Source: Natroniella sp046097105
GTDB taxonomy: Bacteria > Bacillota > Halanaerobiia > Halobacteroidales > Halobacteroidaceae
Assembly: GCF_046097105.1 (NCBI RefSeq)
Contig: NZ_CP175562.1
Location: 248,001 to 312,000 of the forward strand
Direction: 5' to 3'
Length of the DNA: 64,000 nt
Shown here: piece by piece, positions 33,404 through 42,910 of the stretch
How positions within the stretch are numbered: position 1 is the stretch's first letter
Layout of the letters: each line of letters begins with the position of its first letter
Position numbers and translations under genes: made by a program
Notes under the pieces: generated by a model
Seen by the model: the letters and a program-made list of their open reading frames with translations, nothing else
What the model was told of the DNA's origin: nothing
Database searches by the model: none

Positions 33404-34204
33404 ATGGATTATAAATTAGTAGCTATAGATTTAGATGATACTTTATTAGCGAATGATTTACAGATTTCTAAGCGGACAGTCAAAGCGATTAAGGAGGCTC
33501 AAAATGAAGGGGTTAGAGTAGTAATTGCTACTGGTAGGATGCATTCTTCTGCTCTACCGTATGCTAAGATGTTAGGTTTAAAGCATGAGTTAATTACTTA
33601 TAATGGAGCTTTAGTTAAAAGAGTGGTGGATAATCAAACTCTATATCATGAGCCTATTTCCACTGAGTTGGTCAGAAAGGTTGCTAAGGTTGCTCAAAAG
33701 CATGATCTACATATTAACTTTTATTTAGATGACTTATTATATGTTAATAAAACAGGTGTTGAAGCTGATTATTATGAAGAAATAGCAGGGATTAAACCAA
33801 TCTTAATTACTGAAGATGTAGGTGATTTTTTAGATCGACCTTCAACTAAGCTGTTAATTATTGAAAATGATAGAACTAAGTTAGAGGAAGTTTTTTCTGA
33901 ATTAACTGCTGGATTTGCTGATTCAGTAACGATAACTACTTCTAAGGTAAATTTTATAGAGATTATGGGCCAACAAGTCTGCAAAGGAACTACTTTGGCC
34001 AATGTGGCTACAAAACTAGGGATTAAAGCAGAAGAAATTATAGCAATTGGTGATAGCTATAATGACCTAGAGATGATAGAGTATGCTGGATTGGGAGTAG
34101 CAGTTGGAAATGCTAAAGAAGAGATCAAAGAAGAAGCGGATTATATTACTGGAACGAATAATGAAGAAGGGGTTGCTCAAGTTATTGAGAAGTTTATACT
34201 GTAA
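33404..34204 (+). CDS. Cof-type HAD-IIB phosphatase
   Basis: 266 residues. HAD motif I DLDDTLL (8-14), motif II ATGR, cap domain in the middle and motif IV GDSYNDLEMI near residue 212. Cof-type HADs dephosphorylate sugar phosphates, cofactors or pyridoxal phosphate; the substrate is not clear from sequence. It lies 22 bp after the RseC-like gene. Confidence 0.92.
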   Translation: MDYKLVAIDLDDTLLANDLQISKRTVKAIKEAQNEGVRVVIATGRMHSSALPYAKMLGLKHELITYNGALVKRVVDNQTLYHEPISTELVRKVAKVAQKHDLHINFYLDDLLYVNKTGVEADYYEEIAGIKPILITEDVGDFLDRPSTKLLIIENDRTKLEEVFSELTAGFADSVTITTSKVNFIEIMGQQVCKGTTLANVATKLGIKAEEIIAIGDSYNDLEMIEYAGLGVAVGNAKEEIKEEADYITGTNNEEGVAQVIEKFIL

Positions 34205-34334
34205 CAAATTCTATTGTCATATTTAACTAGGAATGAGTAAAGATATAAAAATAAATTTTTTAAAACCTTTTAAACTTACTATTTAATCTAATTACTGATG
34301 TCTGATTTCTGAATAATTTTTAAGGGGGTTGAAA

Positions 34335-35351
34335 ATGGAGTTAGAAGAGATCTATCAAATTGCTAGAGAAAAGATGAAAGGTTATTGTCGGGTCTGTCCT
34401 GTATGTGATGGGAAGGCTTGTAAAGGAGAAGTTCCTGGAATGGGAGGAGCAGGAACCGGTTCTTCTTTTCAAGCTAACTTATCAGCCTGGCAAGATTATA
34501 AATTACAATTGCGAACTTTACATCAGGCAGATGATCCTGATACAAGTGTTGATATTCTAGGAGAAGAGTTATCTACTCCTATTCTTAAGGCTCCGGTAAC
34601 TGGTAGTCAATATAATATGGGGGGAGCTTTATCAGAAAAGGAGTATACTAAGATAGTAGTAGAGGGTAGTAAGGAGTTTGGTACAATTGCTATGACCGGA
34701 GATAGTGGAGATCCAACAGTTTATGATGTAGGGGTAGAGGTTATTGAATCTTGTGATGGTTTTGGAATCCCAATTATTAAGCCTCGTGAACAGGATGAGA
34801 TTAAAAAGCGGATCAAGATGGCAGAAAAGGCTGGTAGTAAAGCGATAGGAATTGATGTTGATGGAGCTGGGTTAATTACTATGGCGTTGAAGAATCAGCC
34901 TGTTGGCCCTAAAAGTAAAGAAGAGTTAGAGGATTTAGTTGCCAGTACTGAATTGCCATTGATCTTAAAAGGAGTTATGACCGTTGATGAAGCTAGATTA
35001 GCTGTAGATGTTGGGGTTGAAACAATTGTTGTTTCTAATCATGGAGGACGGGTATTAGATACAACACCTGGTACAGCTGAAGTTTTACCAAAGATAGTTG
35101 CAGAAGTAGGAGATGAAGCAACGATTTTGGTTGATGGTGGAATCAGAGCTGGAGTTGATATATTGAAGGCATTGGCTTTAGGAGCAGATGCAGTCTTAGT
35201 TGCTAGACCATTGATTATTGCTGCTTTTGGTGGCGGTAAAGAAGGGTTTAAGTTGTTGTTAGATGATTTAACGACTGAATTAAAAAAAGCAATGATTCTG
35301 ACTGGCTGCAATAGTATTGCGGATATTAGCTCTAATATTTTGTGGAGATAG
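34335..35351 (+). CDS. FMN-dependent alpha-hydroxy-acid dehydrogenase
   Basis: About 338 residues, TIM barrel of the lactate/glycolate oxidase superfamily. FMN and substrate residues are in VSNHGGRVLDTTPG (catalytic His, Arg) and LVDGGIRAGVDILKALALGADAVLVARP. The N-terminus has CRVCPVCDGKACKGEVPG, a Cys-rich start common to the clostridial subgroup. Substrate uncertain; L-lactate is possible. ATG 34335 follows AAGGGGG; a TTG six bases upstream is less likely. Confidence 0.88.
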   Translation: MELEEIYQIAREKMKGYCRVCPVCDGKACKGEVPGMGGAGTGSSFQANLSAWQDYKLQLRTLHQADDPDTSVDILGEELSTPILKAPVTGSQYNMGGALSEKEYTKIVVEGSKEFGTIAMTGDSGDPTVYDVGVEVIESCDGFGIPIIKPREQDEIKKRIKMAEKAGSKAIGIDVDGAGLITMALKNQPVGPKSKEELEDLVASTELPLILKGVMTVDEARLAVDVGVETIVVSNHGGRVLDTTPGTAEVLPKIVAEVGDEATILVDGGIRAGVDILKALALGADAVLVARPLIIAAFGGGKEGFKLLLDDLTTELKKAMILTGCNSIADISSNILWR

Positions 35352-35372
35352 TGATTAGTAAAAATAAAATTT

Positions 35373-35570
35373 TATTACAATAATTTGCCACATCAATCAG
35401 CTGTCAGTTGTTAGTTATCAATAAAAATAACTTAAACTTTAATGAAAATTAAAAGCATCAAAAGTTCTTATCTTTTCTGATTTTAATTTGGAAAGGTTTT
35501 GAACTGGCTGACGCCTGACAGCTAATATTAAGCTTTAGATTTTAAAATAGTAAATTTAATGTGGCTTGGA
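35373..35570. repeat. Intergenic element (X2) with TATTACAA and GTGGC ends
   Basis: Left end TATTACAATAATTTGCCACAT, right end ATGTGGCTT. Inside are TCAGCTGTCAGTTGTTAG, a 22-nt block (35492-35513) identical to 5745-5766, and CTGACAGCTAAT. It is shorter than X1 but has the same plan. Confidence 0.5.
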
Positions 35571-35617
35571 AATAATAAGAGCAAAGTAATGATTTGAAGC
35601 AGGGAGGAAAATGGTTA

Positions 35618-36658
35618 ATGAAATTTAAAGAATTTAGTAACTTAAATGATGTTAAAGATTTTAAAACAGATGATAATAGAAAACTTTTTTCTGCTACGCA
35701 TCAAGAAATAGAAAGAGGAGCAACTACTGATATTTACTTTATTAAGACAAGGGAAATTTTGAACAAATTAAATCAAGCTGAGACTCAGGTTGTAGCTGAG
35801 ATTTTTGCTAATAATGCTGGGGTTTTAGCTGGAATTGATGAAGCCTTAAATTTATTACAGAAAAAGGATGTTAAAGTGTGGGCTTTAGAAGAGGGAATGA
35901 ATATAGAAAAAAAAGAGGTTGTAATGAGGATTGAAGGGGCTTATAGTGATTTTGGGATATTTGAAACAGCTATGTTAGGTACTCTATCTAGTTCAAGTGG
36001 CTGGGCTACTGCTGCTAAGGAGTGTAAAGAGGCTGCTGGAGATAAGCCGATGTTATGTTTTGGAGCTCGTCATTTACACCCTGCTGTTGCTCCAGTAATG
36101 GAGCGTGCTGCTTTAGTTGGTGGAGCTGATGGAGCTAGTTGTATCTTAGGGGCTAAGCTTGGAGAAACAGAGCCATCAGGTACGGTGCCTCATGCCTTGA
36201 TCTTAACAGTTGGTGATACTTTGGAGGTAGCTCAAGCATATCATGAATTTATGCCTGAAGATGCACCACGAATTATTTTAGTTGATACTTTTCAAGATGA
36301 AGCTGTCGAAGCATTAAGGGTTGCTGAAAAGTTAAAAAGTAATTTGGATGGAATCAGATTAGACACTGCTTCTGAACGTGGTGGAGTGACTACTGGATTA
36401 GTAAAGGAAGTTAGAGCCCGCTTAGATCAGGCTGGACATAATGATATTAATATTTTTATATCTGGTGGATTGAATCCTTCAAGAATTAAAGAATTAGTAG
36501 AATTAGGAGCAGATGGCTTTGGTGTTGGTAGTTATATTTCAGGAGCTAAGGGAATTAATATGACGATGGATTTAAAGGAGATTGCAGGTAAGCCAATAGC
36601 TAAAAGGGGTAGAATCCCTGGGCAGACTGATAATCCAAAATTAAAAAGAGTATTATAG
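35618..36658 (+). CDS. Nicotinate phosphoribosyltransferase
   Basis: Converts nicotinate and PRPP to nicotinate mononucleotide in NAD salvage. About 346 residues, the short form also found in archaea. Visible features: SATHQEIERGATTDIYF near the N-terminus, FGARHLHPAVAPVMERAA, IRLDTASERGG and IFISGGLNPSRI, which form the phosphoribosyl-binding barrel. ATG 35618 is chosen (GGGAGG at 35602-35607); an upstream in-frame TTG would include the ribosome-binding site. A terminator follows directly. Confidence 0.9.
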   Translation: MKFKEFSNLNDVKDFKTDDNRKLFSATHQEIERGATTDIYFIKTREILNKLNQAETQVVAEIFANNAGVLAGIDEALNLLQKKDVKVWALEEGMNIEKKEVVMRIEGAYSDFGIFETAMLGTLSSSSGWATAAKECKEAAGDKPMLCFGARHLHPAVAPVMERAALVGGADGASCILGAKLGETEPSGTVPHALILTVGDTLEVAQAYHEFMPEDAPRIILVDTFQDEAVEALRVAEKLKSNLDGIRLDTASERGGVTTGLVKEVRARLDQAGHNDINIFISGGLNPSRIKELVELGADGFGVGSYISGAKGINMTMDLKEIAGKPIAKRGRIPGQTDNPKLKRVL

Positions 36659-36687
36659 AAAAAAGAGCCTTAATTGGCTCTTTTTTC
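36659..36687 (+). terminator. Rho-independent terminator
   Basis: AAAAAAGAGCC-TTAATT-GGCTCTTTTTT directly after the stop codon. The following 285 bp to hprK are A+T-rich and otherwise unremarkable. Confidence 0.95.
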
Positions 36688-36777
36688 TTGTCGTATAGTG
36701 TCATTTATTGATTTCTAGTGCAGGAGTTTTGCAGTATATCAAGAAGTAAATAAAGGAGAGTGAACTCTTTAATTTAA

Positions 36778-36806
36778 TTGAAAACTGGAATAAAATGTCT
36801 GATTAT
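36778..36806 (+). promoter_or_regulatory. Possible hprK promoter
   Basis: TTGAAA (36778-36783), 17-bp spacer, GATTAT (36801-36806). A small AGAGT-GA-ACTCT hairpin lies just upstream. Moderate match only. Confidence 0.35.
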
Positions 36807-36973
36807 TAAGAAATTATAGGTGAAATCGTAAATATAAATTATTAATTAATATTAGTTGTAATGAGGGGGAAAATGATACAAAAGGAAGCTATAAGTAGTA
36901 TTTAGTTAGAAGAGTGAGATTTTGATGTTGTCAGTTGGAGGGATTAATTAGATTAAAAAGGGGTCAGGGTATT

Positions 36974-37888
36974 ATGAATCAAATAGCTGTGGAAGAGATA
37001 GTTGATAAATTTAAATTGAAACAGTTAAACCAAACGTCTATTGAAAACCAAATAACATTAAGTGATATCAAAAGGCCAGGGATAGAGTTAGCCGGTTTTT
37101 TTGATCACTTTACTCCTGAAAGAGTTCAGATTTTAGGGAAAACGGAAACTTCTTTTTTGAATGAATTACCGTCAGAAATATTGGAAGCAAGATTGAACAA
37201 GTTTTTGGGATATGAAATACCTTGTATTATTATTACTAGAGGGTTAGAACCATTAGCAGAATTAATTGAGATCTCTGAGAAAAAGCAGGTTCCAATTTTA
37301 AGTACTGATTATTCAACTACAAGTTTTATTAGTCGTTTAACTACTTATTTAGAAAAAAAGTTTGCTCCTCAAGTTATAAAGCATGGAGTTTTAGTTGAAG
37401 TCTATGGAGTTGGGATTTTGATTAAAGGAAGTAGTGGAATTGGTAAGAGTGAGAGTGCATTAGATCTAGTAAAAAGAGGACATCGCTTGATAACAGATGA
37501 TACAGTAATAATTAAGCGTGTGATGAGAAGTAGTTTAATTGGTTCTTCACCAGAGTTATCTAAACATCATTTAGAATTAAGAGGGTTAGGAATTATCAAT
37601 GTTAAAACCCTTTTTGGAGCAGGAGCAATTCGAGAGGTACAGGATATAGATTTGATGATTCAATTAGAAAAATGGGATCAAAAGAAGAATTATGACCGGT
37701 TAGGATTAAAAGATGAATCAGTTGAAATATTAGGAGTTACTCTCCCTAAATTAGTAATACCTGTTAAACCAGGAAGGAATTTGGCGATGGTGATAGAAGT
37801 AGCAGCAATGAATTTTCGCTTAAAGAGCACAGGATATAATGCTGCTGAAGAGTTTACTAAACGGTTAGAAAATGAATTGAAAAGTTAA
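36974..37888 (+). CDS. hprK: HPr kinase/phosphorylase
   Basis: HprK phosphorylates HPr on Ser46 and removes it again, controlling carbon catabolite repression in Bacillota. 304 residues. Walker A GSSGIGKSE (about 152-160), followed by ALDLVKRGHRLITDD; the family signature ELRGLGIINVKTLFGAG is at about 200-216. ATG 36974 is used; the in-frame codons upstream lack a good ribosome-binding site. A HutP-like gene follows after 41 bp. Confidence 0.95.
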   Translation: MNQIAVEEIVDKFKLKQLNQTSIENQITLSDIKRPGIELAGFFDHFTPERVQILGKTETSFLNELPSEILEARLNKFLGYEIPCIIITRGLEPLAELIEISEKKQVPILSTDYSTTSFISRLTTYLEKKFAPQVIKHGVLVEVYGVGILIKGSSGIGKSESALDLVKRGHRLITDDTVIIKRVMRSSLIGSSPELSKHHLELRGLGIINVKTLFGAGAIREVQDIDLMIQLEKWDQKKNYDRLGLKDESVEILGVTLPKLVIPVKPGRNLAMVIEVAAMNFRLKSTGYNAAEEFTKRLENELKS

Positions 37889-37929
37889 TTTTGTAGTCAA
37901 AAATATCCCTTGAATTGAGGTGAATATAA

Positions 37930-38397
37930 ATGAAACTGAATGATTTTTCAGTAGAAGATATTATTAAAGTAGATGGAGAAAGAACAATAGGTAAGATTGC
38001 AACAGTTTTAGCTATGGTTGATGATCAGCATGATGATAAGCTGGTTGAGACTTTTATTTCAACAGGTTATAAGGCCGTTATCACACGGGCTGGTGGCAAA
38101 GGAGAGCAACTTAAAAATAAAGTGTTACGAAATACATTAGGGGCTGCTGTAAAAGGAGATGTTATTGATGAAGGGATTCAAGATCGTAGGGTTTTAACTA
38201 GATGTGTTGAGCGGGCTTTAGTAGCTCTTAATGGGCCAATGAGTGGTATTTCCGGAGCAGGAATCAAGATTGGAATTGTTAAAAAAGATGCTCATTTAGC
38301 TGTAGCAGTTCATGGGAAGATAGGAATTCCAGGGTTAGATATTGATCATGAAATTTCTGGATTAGGTGTTCACTATTATGGTTTAATTGATGAATAA
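37930..38397 (+). CDS. HutP family protein
   Basis: 155 residues. The C-terminal half (LAVAVHGKIGIPG then DIDHEISGLGVHYYG) matches HutP, the hexameric RNA-binding antiterminator of the Bacillus histidine operon, which is activated by L-histidine and Mg. The His equivalent to H138 (DHE) is kept, but residues aligned with H73 and H77 are Arg (DRRVLTRCVERAL). No hut genes are nearby. It may therefore bind another ligand or RNA. Position after hprK suggests a carbon-control role, but this is inference. Confidence 0.75.
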   Translation: MKLNDFSVEDIIKVDGERTIGKIATVLAMVDDQHDDKLVETFISTGYKAVITRAGGKGEQLKNKVLRNTLGAAVKGDVIDEGIQDRRVLTRCVERALVALNGPMSGISGAGIKIGIVKKDAHLAVAVHGKIGIPGLDIDHEISGLGVHYYGLIDE

Positions 38398-38782
38398 TAT
38401 TACAATATTGTGGCACTTTCAAAAAAACAGGGAACCACGAATGAACGCAAATTAACACTAATTTAAAATAATAATTTGTTAAAAATATAGATATTACTGC
38501 AAAATGTCCTTAATGATTAAATTTTAGATTGCAGGGTTTTGATTTTATTGGAAGAATTATGCGACTGCGATAAGGGCAGATAATTTTACAGATTGATCTT
38601 AATGTTTTAAGTAAGAGAGATTTGATTTTAATAGTTGCACAAATTCAAATTTTTCTTGATTTTTTGGCTACTTTTTTATCAAGAAAAAAGGTAGCACGGA
38701 AGAAAGTTTGATTTTTAATTTTTTCGTAAACATGGGTTTGAGTGTGATTTTTATAAAGGAAAAGTGACACAATATATCAATT
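38398..38782. mobile_element. 385-bp MITE-like element, copy Y1
   Basis: Near-identical to 44216-44599, with only about a dozen differences seen by eye. Left end ATTACAATATTGTGGCACTTTC; right end GTGACACAATATATCAAT (GTGCCAC in copy Y2), giving imperfect terminal inverted repeats of about 22 nt. It carries AACCACGAATGAACGCAAAT and an internal hairpin GGCTACTTTTTT/AAAAAAGGTAGC (38664-38696). No open frame of size, so it is non-autonomous. With the following 145 bases it fills the 530-base gap after the HutP-like gene. Confidence 0.7.
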
Positions 38783-38821
38783 TAGCTTCACTTTATAGTT
38801 GAACATATACATTAGCCAGTT

Positions 38822-38854
38822 AACTCCGTTTAAATTATTTGAACGGAGTTTTTT
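38822..38854 (+). terminator. Rho-independent terminator
   Basis: AACTCCGTT-N11-AACGGAGTT followed by TTTT. It lies about 75 bp before the next gene and may end the hprK transcript or act as an attenuator. Confidence 0.85.
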
Positions 38855-38927
38855 AAATTATGGTAATAATATTCCCTTGTCTCATTTCATAACAATAGTT
38901 AAGAGGATTTTTAAAGGGGAGGTTTTA

Positions 38928-39812
38928 ATGAAGAGAATTAAGGGGATATTACTTCTTAGCTTAGTTATGTTATTAATTTCAGTTTCTGCTCGAGCTGGAA
39001 ATAATGTTATCTTTGAAATGGAAGATTCAATTGGTGATGAATATGGACCAGGTACCTATCTCTATCCCAAAAGTGAACAATTTGAACCGTATCAAGGTTT
39101 ATTTGACTTGACTTATTTTAGAGTAGAAGAAGAAGATAATAACTATAATTTTTATTTTAAATTTGTAGAAGTGACCAATCCTTGGCATGCTAAATATGGC
39201 TTTAGCCATCAGTTAATTCAGGTCTATATTGATAATCAAGATGGTGGTAGAACAGATACCTTTAAACCTGGGGCTAATGTTCAATTTGAGGAGCGACATC
39301 CTTGGAATAAATTGATCAAGATCACTGGTTGGTCATTGGAAATTTTTGATTATAGGGCTGATCCTGAGATAGATGGAAGGATTGAGGAAGGGAATATAGA
39401 AGTGTTAGATGATAATCAAACGATTAAAGTTACTATTCCACAACAGAAGTTAGGTGATTTAGAAAAGGCACATTATTATGTCTTAGTAGGGTCATTAGAT
39501 GGCTTTGGTTATGATAATTATCGAGAAGTACAAGAAGAGGCAACTGGCTGGAAATTTGGAGGAGGAACGAATACTGAGCTAAACCCCAATGTTTTAGATA
39601 TTTTAGTACCTGAAGGAATGGAACAAAAAGAGATTCTAGGAAGCTTTGATCTAGAAAAGAAGCAGTTGGCTACTATTAAAGCAGTTGGCCCTTCTTTAGA
39701 TTTGCATTTTAAACTTATTATCATTTTTGGATTTATAATATTACTGTTACTATCTTTAATTGGAGCAGTAATTAAATTTTTATTAAATAAAGTAGCTGAG
39801 CGGAGTAGTTAA
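38928..39812 (+). CDS. Membrane-anchored glucodextranase C-terminal-like (DOMON/CBM9-type) protein
   Basis: 294 residues. Signal peptide (about 1-23, ending ARA), a carbohydrate-binding-like domain similar to the C-terminal module of glucodextranase (DSIGDEYGPGTYLYP, QVYIDNQDGG, NPNVLDIL), and one transmembrane helix near the C-terminus (about 262-284). It should be displayed outside, bound to the membrane, and bind alpha-glucans. GGGGAGG precedes ATG 38928. First gene of the alpha-glucan cluster. Confidence 0.85.
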   Translation: MKRIKGILLLSLVMLLISVSARAGNNVIFEMEDSIGDEYGPGTYLYPKSEQFEPYQGLFDLTYFRVEEEDNNYNFYFKFVEVTNPWHAKYGFSHQLIQVYIDNQDGGRTDTFKPGANVQFEERHPWNKLIKITGWSLEIFDYRADPEIDGRIEEGNIEVLDDNQTIKVTIPQQKLGDLEKAHYYVLVGSLDGFGYDNYREVQEEATGWKFGGGTNTELNPNVLDILVPEGMEQKEILGSFDLEKKQLATIKAVGPSLDLHFKLIIIFGFIILLLLSLIGAVIKFLLNKVAERSS

Positions 39813-39888
39813 TAACAAAAATTGTCTATCATAAGACGATGACTATTGTAAATACTATAGTTAAATGCTATTAAAGGAGGGTGTTAAG

Positions 39889-40206
39889 TTGGATCATTCA
39901 GAAGTGATAGTAAACCCAACACCAATTAGTGCTGGAGAGAAAGTGACAGTTAGTTATAAAGGATTGTTGACAAATGAGGGAGCAGATGAAGTTTATTTAC
40001 ATGCTGGGGTTGGCTATAATGATAATTGGCGTGAGGTAACAAATATTAAAATGGAACCTAGTTCTCAAGGAGAATGGAGTGCTCAATTAAGGGTCAATAC
40101 TACTGAAAGATTAAATTTTTGTTTTAAAGATGCAGCGGATAACTGGGATAATAATGCCGGACATAATTGGAGTTTTGAAGTGCATAATGGTCAACAATAT
40201 AGTTAA
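39889..40206 (+). CDS. Stand-alone starch-binding (CBM25-like) protein
   Basis: 105 residues, one beta-sandwich starch-binding domain: VTVSYKGLL, VYLHAGVGYNDNW, FCFKDAADNWDNNAGHNW. No signal peptide, so it should be cytosolic, where it may bind stored glucan. TTG 39889 is 8 nt from AGGAGG (39875-39880); an ATG 24 bp upstream would place that site inside the gene. No catalytic domain is attached. A strong terminator separates it from the convergent DUF4912 gene. Confidence 0.8.
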   Translation: MDHSEVIVNPTPISAGEKVTVSYKGLLTNEGADEVYLHAGVGYNDNWREVTNIKMEPSSQGEWSAQLRVNTTERLNFCFKDAADNWDNNAGHNWSFEVHNGQQYS

Positions 40207-40214
40207 AGATAGTT

Positions 40215-40261
40215 AAAAGATAAAGAGCCTTTGAGTTAACTCAAAGGCTCTTTATCTTTTT
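40215..40261. terminator. Bidirectional terminator between convergent genes
   Basis: AAAAGATAAAGAGCCTTTGA pairs perfectly with its complement (TCAAAGGCTCTTTATCTTTT) around a short loop. Both strands have T-runs. Confidence 0.97.
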
Positions 40262-40277
40262 ATTAACTGTTAAAAAA

Positions 40278-41054
40278 TCAGTCTTCTTTGATTAAAGCAG
40301 TAGAAGAAGTATTTGAAATTTCATGGTTAGACTCTAAAGAAGCATTAGCTTGATAGTGAACATACTCCTTTTGTTGACCAACAACCTTCATCCATAATTC
40401 ACCATATTCAAATTCAGGCTGGTCAGTAGGGGTTAATATAGAGTTTGATTTTGCTAAGGAGATAAACAGATGATTATCTGTTAATAAACCGATCTCTGCA
40501 TAATATTCATGATCTTTATTTGGTACTTCAATATACCAATTGTCAGTAGTAGGTGAGATTTCTACGTCAAAATAATTATCAGTTATTCCCTCTAATCCTG
40601 CTGTAAGATCATAGACTCTAAGAGTTGGTTGGCCCTCCTCTGAGTCTAAGCCTGACACATCCCAATAAGCATGTATCGATTCTGGAGATTGAGTCAGTAT
40701 TACTAATTTATTGTTACAGATATCTTCTCTAATACCATCTAGTATTTCTTGAGCAATGGGAGGGATATTTAAATAAGCATCAGAAGGGAGGCGAGTAAAG
40801 TCTTCTGCTTGTTTGCCAATACCTTTTCTCCAGTAGTGACTGATTAAGAAATTAGGCTGAAAATCAGCATCAAAATCAGTTAGCTCTTCTCCAGCTTCTA
40901 GATCATAATTTAATTTATTTAAGTCTGGTTTTGAATCATTCTGTTGTTGATTTAATTCTGACTTTACTTCTGGATCATCTCTTTTAAGCCACAGGAAGTA
41001 AAAGATTACTCCACTGATTAGAATGGCAATTAAAGAATAAATTAATAGCAACAT
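40278..41054 (-). CDS. DUF4912 domain membrane protein
   Basis: 258 residues. N-terminal transmembrane helix (about 3-24) then a charged linker and a DUF4912 domain from about residue 110 (LVILTQSPESIHAYWDVSG, LRVYDLT, DNWYIEVPN, YYAEIGLL). DUF4912 proteins often occur beside GH57 branching-type enzymes; the function is not established, though the fold resembles carbohydrate-binding modules. Its start overlaps the stop of the GH57 gene by one base, so the pair is coupled. Confidence 0.87.
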   Translation of the reverse strand: MLLLIYSLIAILISGVIFYFLWLKRDDPEVKSELNQQQNDSKPDLNKLNYDLEAGEELTDFDADFQPNFLISHYWRKGIGKQAEDFTRLPSDAYLNIPPIAQEILDGIREDICNNKLVILTQSPESIHAYWDVSGLDSEEGQPTLRVYDLTAGLEGITDNYFDVEISPTTDNWYIEVPNKDHEYYAEIGLLTDNHLFISLAKSNSILTPTDQPEFEYGELWMKVVGQQKEYVHYQANASLESNHEISNTSSTALIKED

Positions 41055-42670
41055 TAAATAATCACCTCTTTATAGTTAGCATTCTTATTACTTTGGTAAA
41101 CTTTATAATTTAAGTTTGGAAATAAATTATTTTTATTCTCTAATTCTTTTAAATAGTCTCTGTTAATATTACTTTGTTGTAACTGTTTATACAGCTTTTC
41201 GAAATTTTTAAAGTGTTGATTAAGGCGTCTAGTAGCATACTCTGTCATTGTATCTGTTTTGAGAATGAATGCCCAATCACTGCTTTGGGCCAATAATAAC
41301 TCCCTAGCAAGTTGATTAAGTGTTCTTTCTTCCAATTGATTAGGATTGGTTATTTTGTTAGCTAAATCAATCATTTTTTCAGTATTTTGATGAAGCTTAG
41401 GATAAATCCAGTCATTAGTTTGATTTAACCAGACTTGGTTGTATCCCGCATCACCCCAACTTGATTGAGATGGAGTTGCAACTTGATTAATTGGATATTT
41501 ATCTAGATACTGACTAGGGGTGATTAATGAAATTTCTTGTTGATCATAGGCTATCTTTCTGATTAAAAACTCTAACCAAGTTGGCCCTTCATACCACCAA
41601 TGTCCAAATAGTTCAGCATCATAAGGTGAAATAATAATCGGAGTTCTATCCATCTGCTGGTTAAGATATTTTACTTGAACTTGGCGATTAAACAAAAAGT
41701 TTCCAGCATGGATAGCTGCCTTTTCTTTGGCCCAATGAGGTTTATAGAGTTCTTTATGGCTATCTTCACCAGTAATTCTATAATATTTGATGCCGGTTTG
41801 TTTTCTAAAGCCTTCAGGATGAAGATGCGGTTTAATATAATCATAATCTAGATCATAGCCAATGTCACGATAGAATTCACGATAATCATAATCGCCAGGA
41901 TAACCTTCTGTAGCACTCCAGACCTGTTTTGATGATTCTAAATCTCTAGCAAAAGCTGCTACTCCAGAAGGACAATAGATAGGAGCAAAATTAGCATAAT
42001 GTGGTTTAGGTTTTGAATTTAAGATACCATGACTATCAGTAAAGAAGTAACGAATACCTTCTTCCCATAAAAATTGATCTTGTTCAGGATAATAACCACA
42101 TTCTGGAATCCAAATTCCTGCTGGTTTACGATCAAAATGCTGCTGATAAGTCTTGATACCTAGTTTGATTTGAGCTTTAACAGATTCAGGATATAATTTC
42201 ATCAAAGGCAGATAGCCATGGGTAGCAGGACAAGTAATTATTTCTAGTAGATTAAGAGTCTGAAATTTCTTAAAAGCAGTAATTAAATTTCCATCATAAG
42301 CCCTCCAAATTTTTTTAGCATCTAAAAAATTTTGCTGATACATCTGGGCTAAATGATATAGTTCTGGATTGTTTTTAGTTCGACGTAGTTCCTTATTACT
42401 GAGCTTGATTAAGTCATCTAAATAATCTAGATAACGTTGTTGGAGTAAATCATCTGTAAGCATAGAGATTAAAGTTGGAGATAGTGAAAGTGTAAGGTTA
42501 AAATTGACTCCATCATGAATCAGGTTTGAAAATACTTTGATCAATGGAATATAAGTTTCAGTAATTGCTTCATAAAGCCATTCTTCTTCTAAAACATGCT
42601 TATCCTCTGGATGTCGAACGTAAGGCAAATGAGCATGTAAAATTATAGATAGCAATCCATTTTTATTCAT
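41054..42670 (-). CDS. GH57 1,4-alpha-glucan branching-type enzyme (DUF1957)
   Basis: 538 residues, cytosolic. GH57 features: LHAHLPYVRHP at the start, nucleophile Glu in GIWIPECGYYP (about 185), catalytic Asp in ISPYDAELFGHWW, and the C-terminal DUF1957 helical domain with GYNQVWLNQTNDW. GH57 branching enzymes add alpha-1,6 branches to glycogen. The divergent GT4 gene is its likely synthase partner. GGAGGTGACTTA precedes the ATG. Confidence 0.92.
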   Translation of the reverse strand: MNKNGLLSIILHAHLPYVRHPEDKHVLEEEWLYEAITETYIPLIKVFSNLIHDGVNFNLTLSLSPTLISMLTDDLLQQRYLDYLDDLIKLSNKELRRTKNNPELYHLAQMYQQNFLDAKKIWRAYDGNLITAFKKFQTLNLLEIITCPATHGYLPLMKLYPESVKAQIKLGIKTYQQHFDRKPAGIWIPECGYYPEQDQFLWEEGIRYFFTDSHGILNSKPKPHYANFAPIYCPSGVAAFARDLESSKQVWSATEGYPGDYDYREFYRDIGYDLDYDYIKPHLHPEGFRKQTGIKYYRITGEDSHKELYKPHWAKEKAAIHAGNFLFNRQVQVKYLNQQMDRTPIIISPYDAELFGHWWYEGPTWLEFLIRKIAYDQQEISLITPSQYLDKYPINQVATPSQSSWGDAGYNQVWLNQTNDWIYPKLHQNTEKMIDLANKITNPNQLEERTLNQLARELLLAQSSDWAFILKTDTMTEYATRRLNQHFKNFEKLYKQLQQSNINRDYLKELENKNNLFPNLNYKVYQSNKNANYKEVII

Positions 42671-42910
42671 TAAGTCACCTCCAATTATAAGGATTACTTT
42701 TATTAATATGCTAAATTTAAAGTTAAGATATTCATTTTAGGATGAATAAAAAAAGGTAAGCAGGTAAGTTTATAATTAAAGATAAAAATTCAGCTAATAA
42801 CAATACAGAAAGCATAATTCATAGGACACTGTTATATTTTGAATCGAATTGTAAAATTATAAATTAGATATTTTACTTGAAAGTATTGATATAAACTGGG
42901 AGGGGAAGAA

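Noticed and set aside
36839..36935. Tiny open frame ATGATACAAAAGG near 36872
   Set aside because: Only about ten codons and no conserved-looking features; probably chance in the hprK leader.
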